Of a stretch of DNA of 23,938 bases, positions 14,939-23,518 are shown one piece after another. The first letter of the stretch is position 1, and each line of letters starts with the position of its first letter. Location of the stretch: positions 1 through 23,938 of the forward strand of contig JALVYZ010000338.1 in NCBI GenBank assembly GCA_027037705.1. Direction: 5' to 3'. Position numbers and translations under genes: made by a program. Source of the DNA: a bacterium (GTDB taxonomy: Bacteria > DYJV01 > JALVYZ01). The notes under the pieces are model-generated. The model made no database searches and had not been told where the DNA came from. It saw only the letters and a program-made list of their open reading frames with translations.

Positions 14939-15931
14939 TTAAACACTCATTTCTAACCATGAGTGTGAATATAAAACCTTTCCTGTTAAAACAAGAAAAG
15001 ATTTATAATATTCAAGTTCTTCACCTTCTAAAGATGAAGGATCTATTTTTGGTTGATTTTTGTAATCTGTATTAGCTTCAATATACATAGCAACATTAGG
15101 AAATTTTTCTTCATCAAGCTCGTGAGCTAAAAATCTTCCAGCTAAATCAACTAAATTTTTCTTTTTACCTTTTACTAAATCCATCATTGCTTTATCATAA
15201 CCATCAATAATTGATGTTTCAATTCCAAGAACCATATGAATTGCTTGATATGGACCATTTAATTTTGGTCTTAATTCTGTTGGTGTCCCATTTGATACAT
15301 TTGATAATCCACATGTTGAGCTTGCACCAGGAGCAAAATCAGGGATTAATGGTAAAAATTCTAAGAAAGCAATAACCTGATTTAAGTCTACGCTAACTGG
15401 TAAAACAATTGGATCAATATACATTTTGTTTTCTGGGATTCCAAGTTCTAATGCTTTATTATAAATATCTGCTGCACATGCACCTCTTTCATTAACATCT
15501 CTTGGAATTCCTTCTTCACTTAAAAGTAATGCAACAAATCTACAATTATACTCTTTAACAAGTGGCATTCTTGTATTCAAAGACTCTTTCTGAGCAGAAA
15601 TTGAATTTATAAATGTAACTTCTGGATTTCTTACAACTTTTAAACCAGCTTTAACAGCTTCTGTATTAGTTGTATCAAGAGCTAATGGGATTTCATCTCC
15701 AACTCTTGGGTCAACTTCTTGAACTGTTTTAACAAGCCAAGCCATCATTTCGTCACCAGCTTTTCTTGCTGGTCCTAAATTTAAGTCTAAAATATCACAA
15801 CCAGCTTCAATTAAGTCCTCTGTCATTTTTTGAACAGGTTTAGCGTTTCTTTCTTTAATAGCAGGTCCAATAACTTTTGACATAATGTTAATGTTCTCTC
15901 CAATTGCTAATATTTCATAATTTACTGCCAT
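14939..15931 (-). CDS. acsE: Methyl-THF : corrinoid Fe-S protein methyltransferase (MeTr)
   Basis: Transfers the methyl group of methyl-tetrahydrofolate to the Co(I) of the corrinoid iron-sulfur protein. It is a pterin-binding TIM barrel: IGENINIM (10-17), ILDLNLGPA (47-55), LALDTTNTEAVKAGL (83-97), YIDPIVLPVS (171-180) and GLSNVSNG (208-215) with the conserved Asn that helps activate N5. The protein has 330 residues against about 262 in Moorella AcsE; the extra block lies near 255-308, before a last helix (SFLVLTGKVLYSHSW) that resembles the Moorella C-terminus. A strong AGGAGG site precedes the ATG at 15931. A terminator-like hairpin separates it from acsC, so its expression may be set apart from the genes upstream. 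Confidence 0.93.
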   Translation of the reverse strand: MAVNYEILAIGENINIMSKVIGPAIKERNAKPVQKMTEDLIEAGCDILDLNLGPARKAGDEMMAWLVKTVQEVDPRVGDEIPLALDTTNTEAVKAGLKVVRNPEVTFINSISAQKESLNTRMPLVKEYNCRFVALLLSEEGIPRDVNERGACAADIYNKALELGIPENKMYIDPIVLPVSVDLNQVIAFLEFLPLIPDFAPGASSTCGLSNVSNGTPTELRPKLNGPYQAIHMVLGIETSIIDGYDKAMMDLVKGKKKNLVDLAGRFLAHELDEEKFPNVAMYIEANTDYKNQPKIDPSSLEGEELEYYKSFLVLTGKVLYSHSWLEMSV

Positions 15932-15966
15932 AATTTCCTCCTATATTTTTAGTGTTAATGCTCGAT

Positions 15967-15998
15967 AAAAAAAAGCTGGTGTATAAAACACCAGCTTT
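15967..15998 (-). terminator. Intrinsic terminator/attenuator between acsC and acsE
   Basis: On the minus strand AAAGCTGGTGT (15998-15988), loop TTTAT, ACACCAGCTTT, then a run of T to 15967 (eight T in total). An 11-bp perfect stem plus T-tract is a canonical rho-independent terminator, located 10 nt after the acsC stop and about 35 nt before the acsE start. Partial read-through would lower acsE relative to the upstream genes. Confidence 0.88.
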
Positions 15999-16008
15999 AT
16001 CACAATAC

Positions 16009-17364
16009 CTACTGATTTTTAGCTACATATTCTTTTAAAAATGCAGGAATGTCTGCTGCTTCTCTTGTACCAATAACAACTTCCCAATCTTCACCAAGTT
16101 CTTCTTGTAACTCACCACTAATTTGAGCAACATAGCCTGGAATTATTATTTTTCTATGTTTTATTTTATCAGCAATACCCACTTTTTTAATAAATGGAGC
16201 AATTGCATCTGCAACAAATTTACCAGCTGACCAAGCTGTTAATACAGACATACCTTCTACATCCATAATTACCAACCATGTAGGCACTCTACTTGCCTCA
16301 ATTGCTGCAGCAACAATAAAGTAAGTAAGAGCAAAGTTTGTTGTAACAATAACAGGAGAATTTTCGTCTGGTTCATTAATTGGATAAATTCCTTGTTCAA
16401 CAACCATTGGTCTTTGTGGATCTGTGTAAATATTGAGTCTTTGAATAGCGAGTGGCAATATAACTTCTGGTTTACAGTCTGAAATAACTATAATTCCACC
16501 ATATTTTGCAATTGCTAATGCTGCAATTGTTGCCTCTTTAATTTCATCATCAGTCATTTCATAAATTAAATTGCATGTTGGGAATCCATAAGCTTTATCT
16601 TTTTTCTTTAATGCAAGTCTTCTAACAAATGTATTATGCTGGAACATAGTTTTAGCATCTCTTGCTTCTGTATCTAAAATTATATCTTTAAATCCTTTTT
16701 CAACAATCTTTGGTGTTAATTCTGCCACCTTTTCAATAGGTGCTTTTAAAACAAGAGAGAGTTCATTAGCTTTTGCAATATCTACTAATTTTTCATAATT
16801 TTCTTCTGTTGCAGCATATAATACACCTTTTGTTCCTTTTAATATTCCAGCTGCTTGCTCTAAAGCTGCAACATCATCACTCATAGCCATAATTGGTTTT
16901 TTGGTATTGTCTTTAATTTTTTGTAGTAATGCTGTAAACTTTCCTGCATCACCTGACTCATTTTTAACAACTGCTAAATGAGCTTTTAAAATGTAACCAA
17001 CTCTTTCAAATGATACTTCATTGAAATTTTTAAGTCTTGCATCAATTGTTGCATCATCTTCAGTGTCTTTAAATAACACTCCAATTAATGGTGGATTAAA
17101 AAATGTTTTATCATGTCTATAAAGAACAAGCTCTTCCCCAATTTTATATTGCTCATCACCAGTTCCAATAACAACTCCCCTGATTGGTGGTTCACTTGCT
17201 TCTGCTAATTTTGCTTTAGCTTCATCACTTACATATGGACATTTTGAAAGCTCAGTTTTTCCCTGAGCTAATTGCATAGCAAATGCTAAACATGTAGGCT
17301 GTCCACATTCTTTACAATTTTTCTTTGGTAACAATTTGAATATCTGAATTCCTGTTAAACCCAT
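16009..17364 (-). CDS. acsC: Corrinoid iron-sulfur protein large subunit
   Basis: The 451-residue gamma subunit of the corrinoid protein, which carries a [4Fe-4S] cluster and binds cobamide together with the small subunit. The N-terminal cluster domain has Cys17, Cys20, Cys25 and Cys42 (LLPKKNCKECGQPTCLAFAM region), the same spacing as I recall for Moorella AcsC. A TIM barrel follows, and the C-terminal part, with PTWLVIMDVEGMSVLTAWSA, is the cobamide-binding domain. Start at 17364 is supported by GGAGAG 8 nt upstream. It lies between acsB and acsE, and hairpins flank it on both sides (17396-17417 and 15967-15998). Confidence 0.95.
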   Translation of the reverse strand: MGLTGIQIFKLLPKKNCKECGQPTCLAFAMQLAQGKTELSKCPYVSDEAKAKLAEASEPPIRGVVIGTGDEQYKIGEELVLYRHDKTFFNPPLIGVLFKDTEDDATIDARLKNFNEVSFERVGYILKAHLAVVKNESGDAGKFTALLQKIKDNTKKPIMAMSDDVAALEQAAGILKGTKGVLYAATEENYEKLVDIAKANELSLVLKAPIEKVAELTPKIVEKGFKDIILDTEARDAKTMFQHNTFVRRLALKKKDKAYGFPTCNLIYEMTDDEIKEATIAALAIAKYGGIIVISDCKPEVILPLAIQRLNIYTDPQRPMVVEQGIYPINEPDENSPVIVTTNFALTYFIVAAAIEASRVPTWLVIMDVEGMSVLTAWSAGKFVADAIAPFIKKVGIADKIKHRKIIIPGYVAQISGELQEELGEDWEVVIGTREAADIPAFLKEYVAKNQ

Positions 17365-17395
17365 TTCTACTCTCCTTTCACTTTTTTATTATTTT

Positions 17396-17417
17396 AACAG
17401 GGGGCTATCCCCCTGTT
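17396..17417 (-). other. GC-rich intercistronic hairpin between acsB and acsC
   Basis: AACAGGGGG (17396-17404), loop CTAT, CCCCCTGTT (17409-17417): a perfect 9-bp stem in very AT-rich surroundings. On the acs coding strand the 3' side is AAAATAATAAAA, with no T-tract, so it is more likely an RNA processing or 3'-end-stabilising element than a terminator; only the opposite strand has a T-run. Confidence 0.7.
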
Positions 17418-17426
17418 TTTATTAAA

Positions 17427-19649
17427 TTACATCAATGGTTCCATTTCAAGTGCTGGATGTCCAACTTTCTGCATCCATTCATAAAGCTCTTCTTCTGTTG
17501 TACAATCTTCTTCAGTTGCAATTTTATCCACTAAATCAGGAACACCTTCTTCTTCACATCTTTTTTGTAATCCATTTTCAACTAAGAATTCTTTTAATGC
17601 TTTTGGTAACCATGCAAGTCTCTTTAATCCACCTTCAGCAGAGATAAATTTCTTTGAGAGGATGTATAATTTTGAAATTCCAACAAATCCTGGTGTTTGA
17701 ATACCACCACCAACAGTTCCAGCAAGTGTTGAAAATCTCATACCACAAGGTGTATCTCCTGTATAGTCTCTGTCAACAACCATAATAGCATTACACATTG
17801 GCAATACAACTGCAATAGCTTCAAAACATCCACAAGATGTCATAGGGTTATCCATAATTGAGTAAGCACATGCATACTCAACAGCATTATGGCTTGCAGT
17901 GTAAATAAACTCATCAATTTTTTCCCATCTACCTTTAACAGGGTCAACAACTTCTCCTTTTGGTAATGGTTGGTTAGGTCCTGTTGGGTTAATTTCGTAA
18001 GCAGCTTTACAGTCTAACATATTGTATGCACCGCAAAGTCCTGGTCTTTCAGGTGTAATTACGCAAACGTGGTTAGGCGCAAATGACTGACATAATGTAC
18101 ATGAATAAAATGTATCAACTTCTTCATCTTTCATTCCAGCAAGTCTGTTATCTCTTTCATGGTATACAGCTCTTGCTTTTTCAAGTAATTCTTTTACTTT
18201 TTCTTCTTCTGTGTAAATTTTTACCTGAACTTTGTCAATAATTGCACCAAATTCCTGATGCAATTTATCATGTAAAATCTGTCCAATATGTTTAAATTTA
18301 AATCCTGCTTCATATGCTTTATCTGAAATTCTCATCCATAAAATATCTCTCTGTCCAATATGTAAAACACCTTCAGCCTGGTTAATCAAATGGTGAAATT
18401 GTCTTTCAATAATTGGTTCAAAATCTTTCTGGAATTTTCTTCCAGCTACCTGTACCCAAATAGCAAATGGGATTGTAACTCCCCTTTCATATTCATCAAT
18501 TTCTTTTCCAATAACTTCAATTTTATTATCTTCAATTTCATCTAAGTCTTTCATTTCACAGAATTCAAAAGCAGGTGCTTTTGGTCCACCCATTTCAATT
18601 CTCATAGCATCTTTTCCAATTCTTTCACCTTCAAATGCAGGACCATAAGATACAGGGACATCAACTTTTTTAATAACAATTTTAAGACCTCTAACTTCAA
18701 TTGCTTTTGAAACAATTTTATCATGAGGAACATTTGATACAACGTGTTCGTATGTACAAACACCATATGGTAAAATTTCAGGAATATCACTATCAGCAAT
18801 TGTTGGGAATCCATAGTTAATAGCACCAGCTGCTGCTGCATACCATTCATCTGTAACTGTCCCAAGGGCTAATACAAATGCGAAAATTCTGTTTTTATTG
18901 TAAAGTAATACTTTTCTGTAATCTCCAGGTTTTGCCCCACCAAAACTCATAGCAGCTCTTGTTGCAAAACCAAGAGCATGGATTGCTGCTGATGTATCTT
19001 TTCCAAATGGAACAAGTCTTGTATCCCAACCAAGCTGAACTCCTGCTTCCTTAAGCTGTTCTGCCATATTAACACCATTATGGTCAGAAGCCATAAAAAC
19101 ATAAAGATATTTTTCTTGCATTTCTTTAGCAAGCTTGACTGCTGTTTCAACATCTGGAGGAGCACCAACAACAGCTGCGAATCCTGGTGCAGAACCATCA
19201 ACGAATTCAACTCCTCTTTTTCTCATAATAACATCATCAGCTGCTCCAAGCCATATATTATCTGAAGCTGGATCAATCCACTCTGTCCCACCTGGTAAAT
19301 ATGGACATTTATCAGGATCAACATATTTTAAAGCTTCTTCCATATCATATGCAAACAATGTAGCCATCCCTGCATCAAGAGCAGGTCCTAAATAAGGAAT
19401 CCATAAATCTTCAGCAGGAACTTCTGGTAATAATTGTTTACAATACTCAATAATTGGTGGCATATCACCAAGTTTTTCAACTTTTCTACCTAAAATCCCA
19501 TAAATAATTGGTAAATAGTAAGCTGTATTTGGATATGCTACTTCTTTATCTGGACCGTACTGGTCAATTGCTTCTTTTATTTTATTTTCCACTCTTTCCA
19601 CGATTTTGTGGGCACCTCTAATAGCTGCACTTGCAATAATTTTAGACAT
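17427..19649 (-). CDS. acsB: Acetyl-CoA synthase (A-cluster subunit)
   Basis: Condenses a methyl group, CO and CoA into acetyl-CoA. The 740-residue length matches full bacterial AcsB (about 729), so it includes the N-terminal CODH-binding and CO-channel domain that archaeal CdhC lacks. A-cluster ligands are complete: Cys517, Cys520, Cys529 and Cys539 for the [4Fe-4S] cubane (SCTLCQSF, VCV, GLCGAY), and Cys606-Gly607-Cys608 (TSCGCFEA) for the distal nickel; the spacings 3-9-10-67-2 equal those of the Moorella enzyme. Phe523 corresponds to the Phe that gates the proximal Ni. A strong AGGAGGG site supports the ATG at 19649. The CODH gene acsA is not in the window. Confidence 0.97.
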   Translation of the reverse strand: MSKIIASAAIRGAHKIVERVENKIKEAIDQYGPDKEVAYPNTAYYLPIIYGILGRKVEKLGDMPPIIEYCKQLLPEVPAEDLWIPYLGPALDAGMATLFAYDMEEALKYVDPDKCPYLPGGTEWIDPASDNIWLGAADDVIMRKRGVEFVDGSAPGFAAVVGAPPDVETAVKLAKEMQEKYLYVFMASDHNGVNMAEQLKEAGVQLGWDTRLVPFGKDTSAAIHALGFATRAAMSFGGAKPGDYRKVLLYNKNRIFAFVLALGTVTDEWYAAAAGAINYGFPTIADSDIPEILPYGVCTYEHVVSNVPHDKIVSKAIEVRGLKIVIKKVDVPVSYGPAFEGERIGKDAMRIEMGGPKAPAFEFCEMKDLDEIEDNKIEVIGKEIDEYERGVTIPFAIWVQVAGRKFQKDFEPIIERQFHHLINQAEGVLHIGQRDILWMRISDKAYEAGFKFKHIGQILHDKLHQEFGAIIDKVQVKIYTEEEKVKELLEKARAVYHERDNRLAGMKDEEVDTFYSCTLCQSFAPNHVCVITPERPGLCGAYNMLDCKAAYEINPTGPNQPLPKGEVVDPVKGRWEKIDEFIYTASHNAVEYACAYSIMDNPMTSCGCFEAIAVVLPMCNAIMVVDRDYTGDTPCGMRFSTLAGTVGGGIQTPGFVGISKLYILSKKFISAEGGLKRLAWLPKALKEFLVENGLQKRCEEEGVPDLVDKIATEEDCTTEEELYEWMQKVGHPALEMEPLM

Positions 19650-19671
19650 AATATCCCTCCTGGTTTATTTT

Positions 19672-19685
19672 ATGCCTTCTGGCAT
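19672..19685 (-). other. Small hairpin between acsD and acsB
   Basis: ATGCC, loop TTCT, GGCAT: a 5-bp stem in the 45-nt gap, about 22 nt before the acsB start. It is short and could be chance, but it occupies the same relative place as the stronger hairpins in the other acs gaps. Confidence 0.3.
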
Positions 19686-19694
19686 TTATTATTT

Positions 19695-20651
19695 TTAACT
19701 GTAAAGTTCATTAATTAATTCTTTTATAACTTTAACTGCTGTAGGGTTTCTCATAATTAAAATTGAACTACCAGCAGCAATTAAATCAATTGCTGTAATG
19801 GACTCCATTAAAATTCCTCTTGTATTTTGTTCTCCATAAGTAGGCTCTTCTTCAACTGTTAACATAGCTTCTCTTGTTTTCCATGCTTCTTTTGCTAAAT
19901 CATTAATAAATGGATTTTGCATTTTATCATCATTTTGAGCTAATGCTGCCAATGAAATTCTTTCCATTACAGAATAGGTATATTCAATTCCATATCCTAA
20001 TGATGCAGTAGTTGGATCCATAACTACTTTGTCAAGAGATAATCCTAAATTTTCAATTAAAATATTTAACTGTTTTGCAAGGTTAACATCAATTGAAGAT
20101 TTACCAGCAACAAGATGACCATATCCAATAGCACTTGCTGTGATTTTTTTGTAATTTCCTTCTTCAGCTGGGCCAAATAACCAATTTTCATTAGGAAAAG
20201 CTTCCATGATTGCAGGAAGAACTTCCTGATCCTTCTCTAAATTGTTACTTCCCCAAATAATTAAAGGAATATCACCAACTGCTTCTTTTACTTTTTTTAC
20301 TACTTCAATTGCTTCTTCTGCACTTTTGTTTTGAGCATTTGGGTCTGTTCCAGCAAGCTGAACACAGATTAAATCTGCTCCATATTCAAGACATTTTTTT
20401 GCCCATGCTCCTGGATCATTGATAACATCTTTAAAAGCTTCAAATGTTGCTGGTGGCCAACCTTGTGCATTTAATTCTGGTGCAACATCATAAACTTCCA
20501 TAGCAACTACAGGTTTATTTGGCCATGTACCTTCAAAAGTACATAAAGGCATACTATCATAGCCACCAATTTTTACTGCTTTGTCTCCTTTCCCAATTAC
20601 AATTTCTCTTACTTTTCCTGCATAATTTTCTTTTGGAATTGCAAAAGCCAT
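19695..20651 (-). CDS. acsD: Corrinoid iron-sulfur protein small subunit
   Basis: The 318-residue beta subunit of the corrinoid protein, a TIM barrel that pairs with AcsC around the cobamide and accepts the methyl group from AcsE. Recognisable family segments are VAMEVYDVAPELNAQGWPPA (about 50-69), GADLICVQLAGTDPN, PLIIWGSNNLEKDQEVLPA, and KVVMDPTTASLGYGIEYTYSVMERI, followed by MLTVEEEPTYGEQNTRGILME near the C-terminus. Length is standard. GGAGAGAGAG precedes the ATG at 20651. It is placed before acsB, whereas Moorella has acsB first followed by acsC and acsD. Confidence 0.95.
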   Translation of the reverse strand: MAFAIPKENYAGKVREIVIGKGDKAVKIGGYDSMPLCTFEGTWPNKPVVAMEVYDVAPELNAQGWPPATFEAFKDVINDPGAWAKKCLEYGADLICVQLAGTDPNAQNKSAEEAIEVVKKVKEAVGDIPLIIWGSNNLEKDQEVLPAIMEAFPNENWLFGPAEEGNYKKITASAIGYGHLVAGKSSIDVNLAKQLNILIENLGLSLDKVVMDPTTASLGYGIEYTYSVMERISLAALAQNDDKMQNPFINDLAKEAWKTREAMLTVEEEPTYGEQNTRGILMESITAIDLIAAGSSILIMRNPTAVKVIKELINELYS

Positions 20652-20679
20652 GACTCTCTCTCCTTTCTTTTATTTTTAT

Positions 20680-21432
20680 CTATAAAATTTTTGCCAAAAA
20701 TTGATGCAATCTCTTTACTGTTTCAGATTCTGCTGGAATCTTATATGTTGGTTTCCCTTCTCTATCAAATTTTGCAATATATTCATCTTCAGGCAAAATT
20801 AATGAAATATCTATATTATTTTCCTTTAAAAAATTTTCAGCATCTTTGTCAATGCCATTTTTTGCTCTGTTTATAATTACATAAAAGTTACCAATATTTA
20901 ATTTAATTGATTTAGCCAAATCAATCATTCTTTTTACCGTATTTACACTCCTTCTTGATGGATCAGAAACAATAAAAAAATGATCCACATCTTTTGTAAG
21001 TAATCTACTCATATGCTCCATTCCAGCTTCATTATCCATCACAATGTAATCATAATTGTCAAGTAAAATATCTATATATTTTTTACATAGAGTATTTGCA
21101 GCACAATAACATCCTTGACCTTCAGGGGTCCCCATTACGATTAAATCGAATCCATCTCCCTCATTCACACACTCCATTACTTTATATTCTATAAATGTTT
21201 CTTTTGGCATCCCTTGAGGAACTTCGGTCCTCATTAATTCTCTTGTATTTCCTATTGTCTCTCTCACCTCCATTCCTAAAACTTCATGTAAATTTGAATT
21301 TGTATCAGCATCTACTGCTAAAATTTTTCCTTTTTTGTTCTCTACTAAATATCTTATTATTAAGCCTGTTATAGTTGTTTTTCCAACTCCACCTTTCCCT
21401 GCAACTGCTATTTTAATTCCTTTATACTTCAT
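20680..21432 (-). CDS. cooC: CooC/AcsF-type nickel-insertion ATPase
   Basis: A 250-residue MinD/SIMIBI-class ATPase that loads nickel into CODH or acetyl-CoA synthase. The deviant P-loop GKGGVGKTT is at residues 12-20, VDADTNSNLHEVLG follows at 40-53, and the signature metal motif GQGCYCAANT has Cys108 and Cys110 as the CxC that binds Ni at the dimer interface. IVMDNEAGMEHMSRL and VSDPSRRS complete the family pattern. In this neighbourhood, next to acsD and acsB, the AcsF role (activation of AcsB) is most likely, but CooC acting on CODH is not excluded. The ATG overlaps the RACo gene stop by 4 nt, with AGGAGG inside the end of that gene. Confidence 0.94.
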   Translation of the reverse strand: MKYKGIKIAVAGKGGVGKTTITGLIIRYLVENKKGKILAVDADTNSNLHEVLGMEVRETIGNTRELMRTEVPQGMPKETFIEYKVMECVNEGDGFDLIVMGTPEGQGCYCAANTLCKKYIDILLDNYDYIVMDNEAGMEHMSRLLTKDVDHFFIVSDPSRRSVNTVKRMIDLAKSIKLNIGNFYVIINRAKNGIDKDAENFLKENNIDISLILPEDEYIAKFDREGKPTYKIPAESETVKRLHQFLAKIL

Positions 21433-23471
21433 TTAACCTCCTGAGTTTTTCTTTTTAATTTATCTACAATTTTATTTATCTCCTCCATTGTTTTTGGAAA
21501 AAGAGATGGATCTGTATGTGGCAAAAAGCATGCAGCAACAAATTCTTCCATAAATTTCATATTATTTGCGAGTTCAATATGTGTCATCATATTAGAAATT
21601 TTATCAGCTTCTTTCATTAAATCTTTTGAAAATGCTACAAGCCTTGTACCCATTAATGATGAATTTCCAACATAAATAAATTTTTCTAAATCAACCTCTG
21701 GGAATAATCCAATTTTAATTGCCTTTTCAAGATTTATATATTTTCCAAAACCACCTGCTATTATTATTCTTTCAACATCATCAAATGTCATTCCAACACT
21801 TTCAAGCAAAATTTTACAACCTGCAAAAACAGCACCTTTTGCTCTTAAAAGATTATCAATATCTGCTTCACAAATAGTAATATCTTCTCCAATACCACTA
21901 TTTTCTTTCCAAACGATTACAAATTCATACCCACCTGTTTCTCCCTCTCTAATTCTTGGAGAATCTATATCTTTATTAAATTTTCCATTCTGAGAAATAA
22001 TACCTGCTTTAAACATTTCTGATATTATTTCTATTAAACCTGAGCCGCATATTCCAATTGGTTTTTCACCTCCAATTGTCATAATCATTGGTTCAAAATT
22101 TTCTGGATTAATTCTACATTGTTCAATTGCTCCAGGAGTTGCTCTCATTCCAAACTTAATCCCACCACCTTCAAATGCTGGACCTGCTGAACAAGAAGTA
22201 CAAACAAGCCAATCTTGATTGCCAAGAACAATTTCACCATTTGTACCAATATCCATAAATAATGTTATTTCAGGAGCCTGATATATCCCTGTAGCAAGAA
22301 CACCAGATACTATATCACCTCCTACATAGCTTGCTACATTAGGAAAAGTATAAACATATGTTGATTCTTTTAAATTTATGCCTAATTTATGTGCTCTAAC
22401 AGGTGGGAATTGTCTAGCTGTTGGGACATAAGGTTCTTCTCTTATATATTTAGGATTAACTCCTAAAAAAAGTTGAGTCATAGTTGTATTTCCAGCTGTT
22501 ACCATAAAAGAGATATCTTCTCTATTTATTTTTGATTTTTCAAGACATTTATCAAGAATCTCATTTATTGTATCAACAGCTGCTTTTTGTAAAATTTCTA
22601 ATCCATTTCCTTTTATAGCATAAACAATTCTTGTGATAACATCTTCTCCATAACTTACCTGTTTATTATAAATTGAATGTTCAGCTAAAACACTCCCTTT
22701 AGCAATAGAAACTTCTTCTATTCCATCATTAAGTAAGTCACAGACATTTAAATCTAAAAGTTCTCCTGATACTCCAGTTGTTCCAATATCAACAACAAAA
22801 GCATAATTTTGAGCCCCTTTTTTTCCTTCTACAACATCAATAACTTTATATCTACCTTCAACAGAAACAACTGTTAAGACTATTTTCCAGTTTGATTCTC
22901 TTAATAAGGTAGGTAACTTTTTAACTACTTCAAAATCAAATGTTACATTTTCTATATTATAATGTTTCTTTAAAGTCCTTATTATTCTATCTACATCATT
23001 CAAATTATCATCAAGTGTTGGCTGTTCTAATGGGAGATATACCTTAAAAATAGTTGGATTTAATTTATATGAAGGAATTAAATGTTCAATTTTGGTTGCA
23101 CTTAAAACATGTTCTGGTTCTTTCTTTATTTCATAAACAGAACTATCTATCTGACTTTCTTTAGGAATTTCAACTTCAATAGGACCATAAACTTTAGTTA
23201 GACATGCTAATCTATAACCTTTTTCAATTTCATCTTTCGTTAATTTTGGACTTTTACCACCTTTAATATTTTCTAAACCATTTTTAATTATAACTCTACA
23301 TTTTCCACATGCACCTATTCCTCCGCAAGATGCATTAATATGAACCCCTGCTGCCATTGCAATTCTAAGTAAATTTTCACCTTCTTTAAAAACATCTATT
23401 TCTACATTATATGGCAAAAATTTTATCTTAAATTTACCTTCTGGTTTCTTTATCTCTTGTATAGGGTTCAT
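21429..23471 (-). CDS. acsV: Reductive activator of corrinoid Fe-S protein (RACo / AcsV)
   Basis: A 680-residue activator that uses ATP to drive reduction of inactive Co(II) corrinoid protein back to Co(I). The N-terminal [2Fe-2S] ferredoxin domain has Cys49, Cys55, Cys58 and Cys90 (ASCGGIGACGKC, then LAC). A linker and middle domain cover about 100-220, and the ASKHA ATPase-like domain starts at AFVVDIGTTGVSGELLDL (222-239) and includes LFMDIGTNGEIVL, GPAFEGGGI, and IIIAGGFGKYINLEKA. Length and architecture match RACo-type proteins. AGAGGTG lies 8 nt before the ATG at 23471. It is translationally coupled to cooC, and a hairpin separates it from fhs. Confidence in the family is high; partner assignment is inferred from acsC/acsD nearby. 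Confidence 0.93.
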   Translation of the reverse strand: MNPIQEIKKPEGKFKIKFLPYNVEIDVFKEGENLLRIAMAAGVHINASCGGIGACGKCRVIIKNGLENIKGGKSPKLTKDEIEKGYRLACLTKVYGPIEVEIPKESQIDSSVYEIKKEPEHVLSATKIEHLIPSYKLNPTIFKVYLPLEQPTLDDNLNDVDRIIRTLKKHYNIENVTFDFEVVKKLPTLLRESNWKIVLTVVSVEGRYKVIDVVEGKKGAQNYAFVVDIGTTGVSGELLDLNVCDLLNDGIEEVSIAKGSVLAEHSIYNKQVSYGEDVITRIVYAIKGNGLEILQKAAVDTINEILDKCLEKSKINREDISFMVTAGNTTMTQLFLGVNPKYIREEPYVPTARQFPPVRAHKLGINLKESTYVYTFPNVASYVGGDIVSGVLATGIYQAPEITLFMDIGTNGEIVLGNQDWLVCTSCSAGPAFEGGGIKFGMRATPGAIEQCRINPENFEPMIMTIGGEKPIGICGSGLIEIISEMFKAGIISQNGKFNKDIDSPRIREGETGGYEFVIVWKENSGIGEDITICEADIDNLLRAKGAVFAGCKILLESVGMTFDDVERIIIAGGFGKYINLEKAIKIGLFPEVDLEKFIYVGNSSLMGTRLVAFSKDLMKEADKISNMMTHIELANNMKFMEEFVAACFLPHTDPSLFPKTMEEINKIVDKLKRKTQEVK

Positions 23472-23493
23472 ATTAATACACCTCTAATAAAAT

Positions 23494-23514
23494 TAGGGCG
23501 GAAAACCCGCCCTA
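23494..23514 (-). terminator. Hairpin after fhs, weak terminator or attenuator
   Basis: On the minus strand TAGGGCGG, loop GTTTT, CCGCCCTA (8-bp GC-rich stem, 23514-23494), followed by ATTTTATT, a poor T-tract. It lies in the 47-nt gap between fhs and the RACo gene, about 23 nt before the RACo start, so partial termination or RNA processing is likely. Confidence 0.6.
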
Positions 23515-23518
23515 TTAT

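Noticed and set aside
18602-19395. Several 60-90 aa frames on both strands inside acsB
   Set aside because: Shadows of the acsB coding sequence, which has complete A-cluster residues; compositions are Leu/Gln or Ser-rich artefacts of codon bias.
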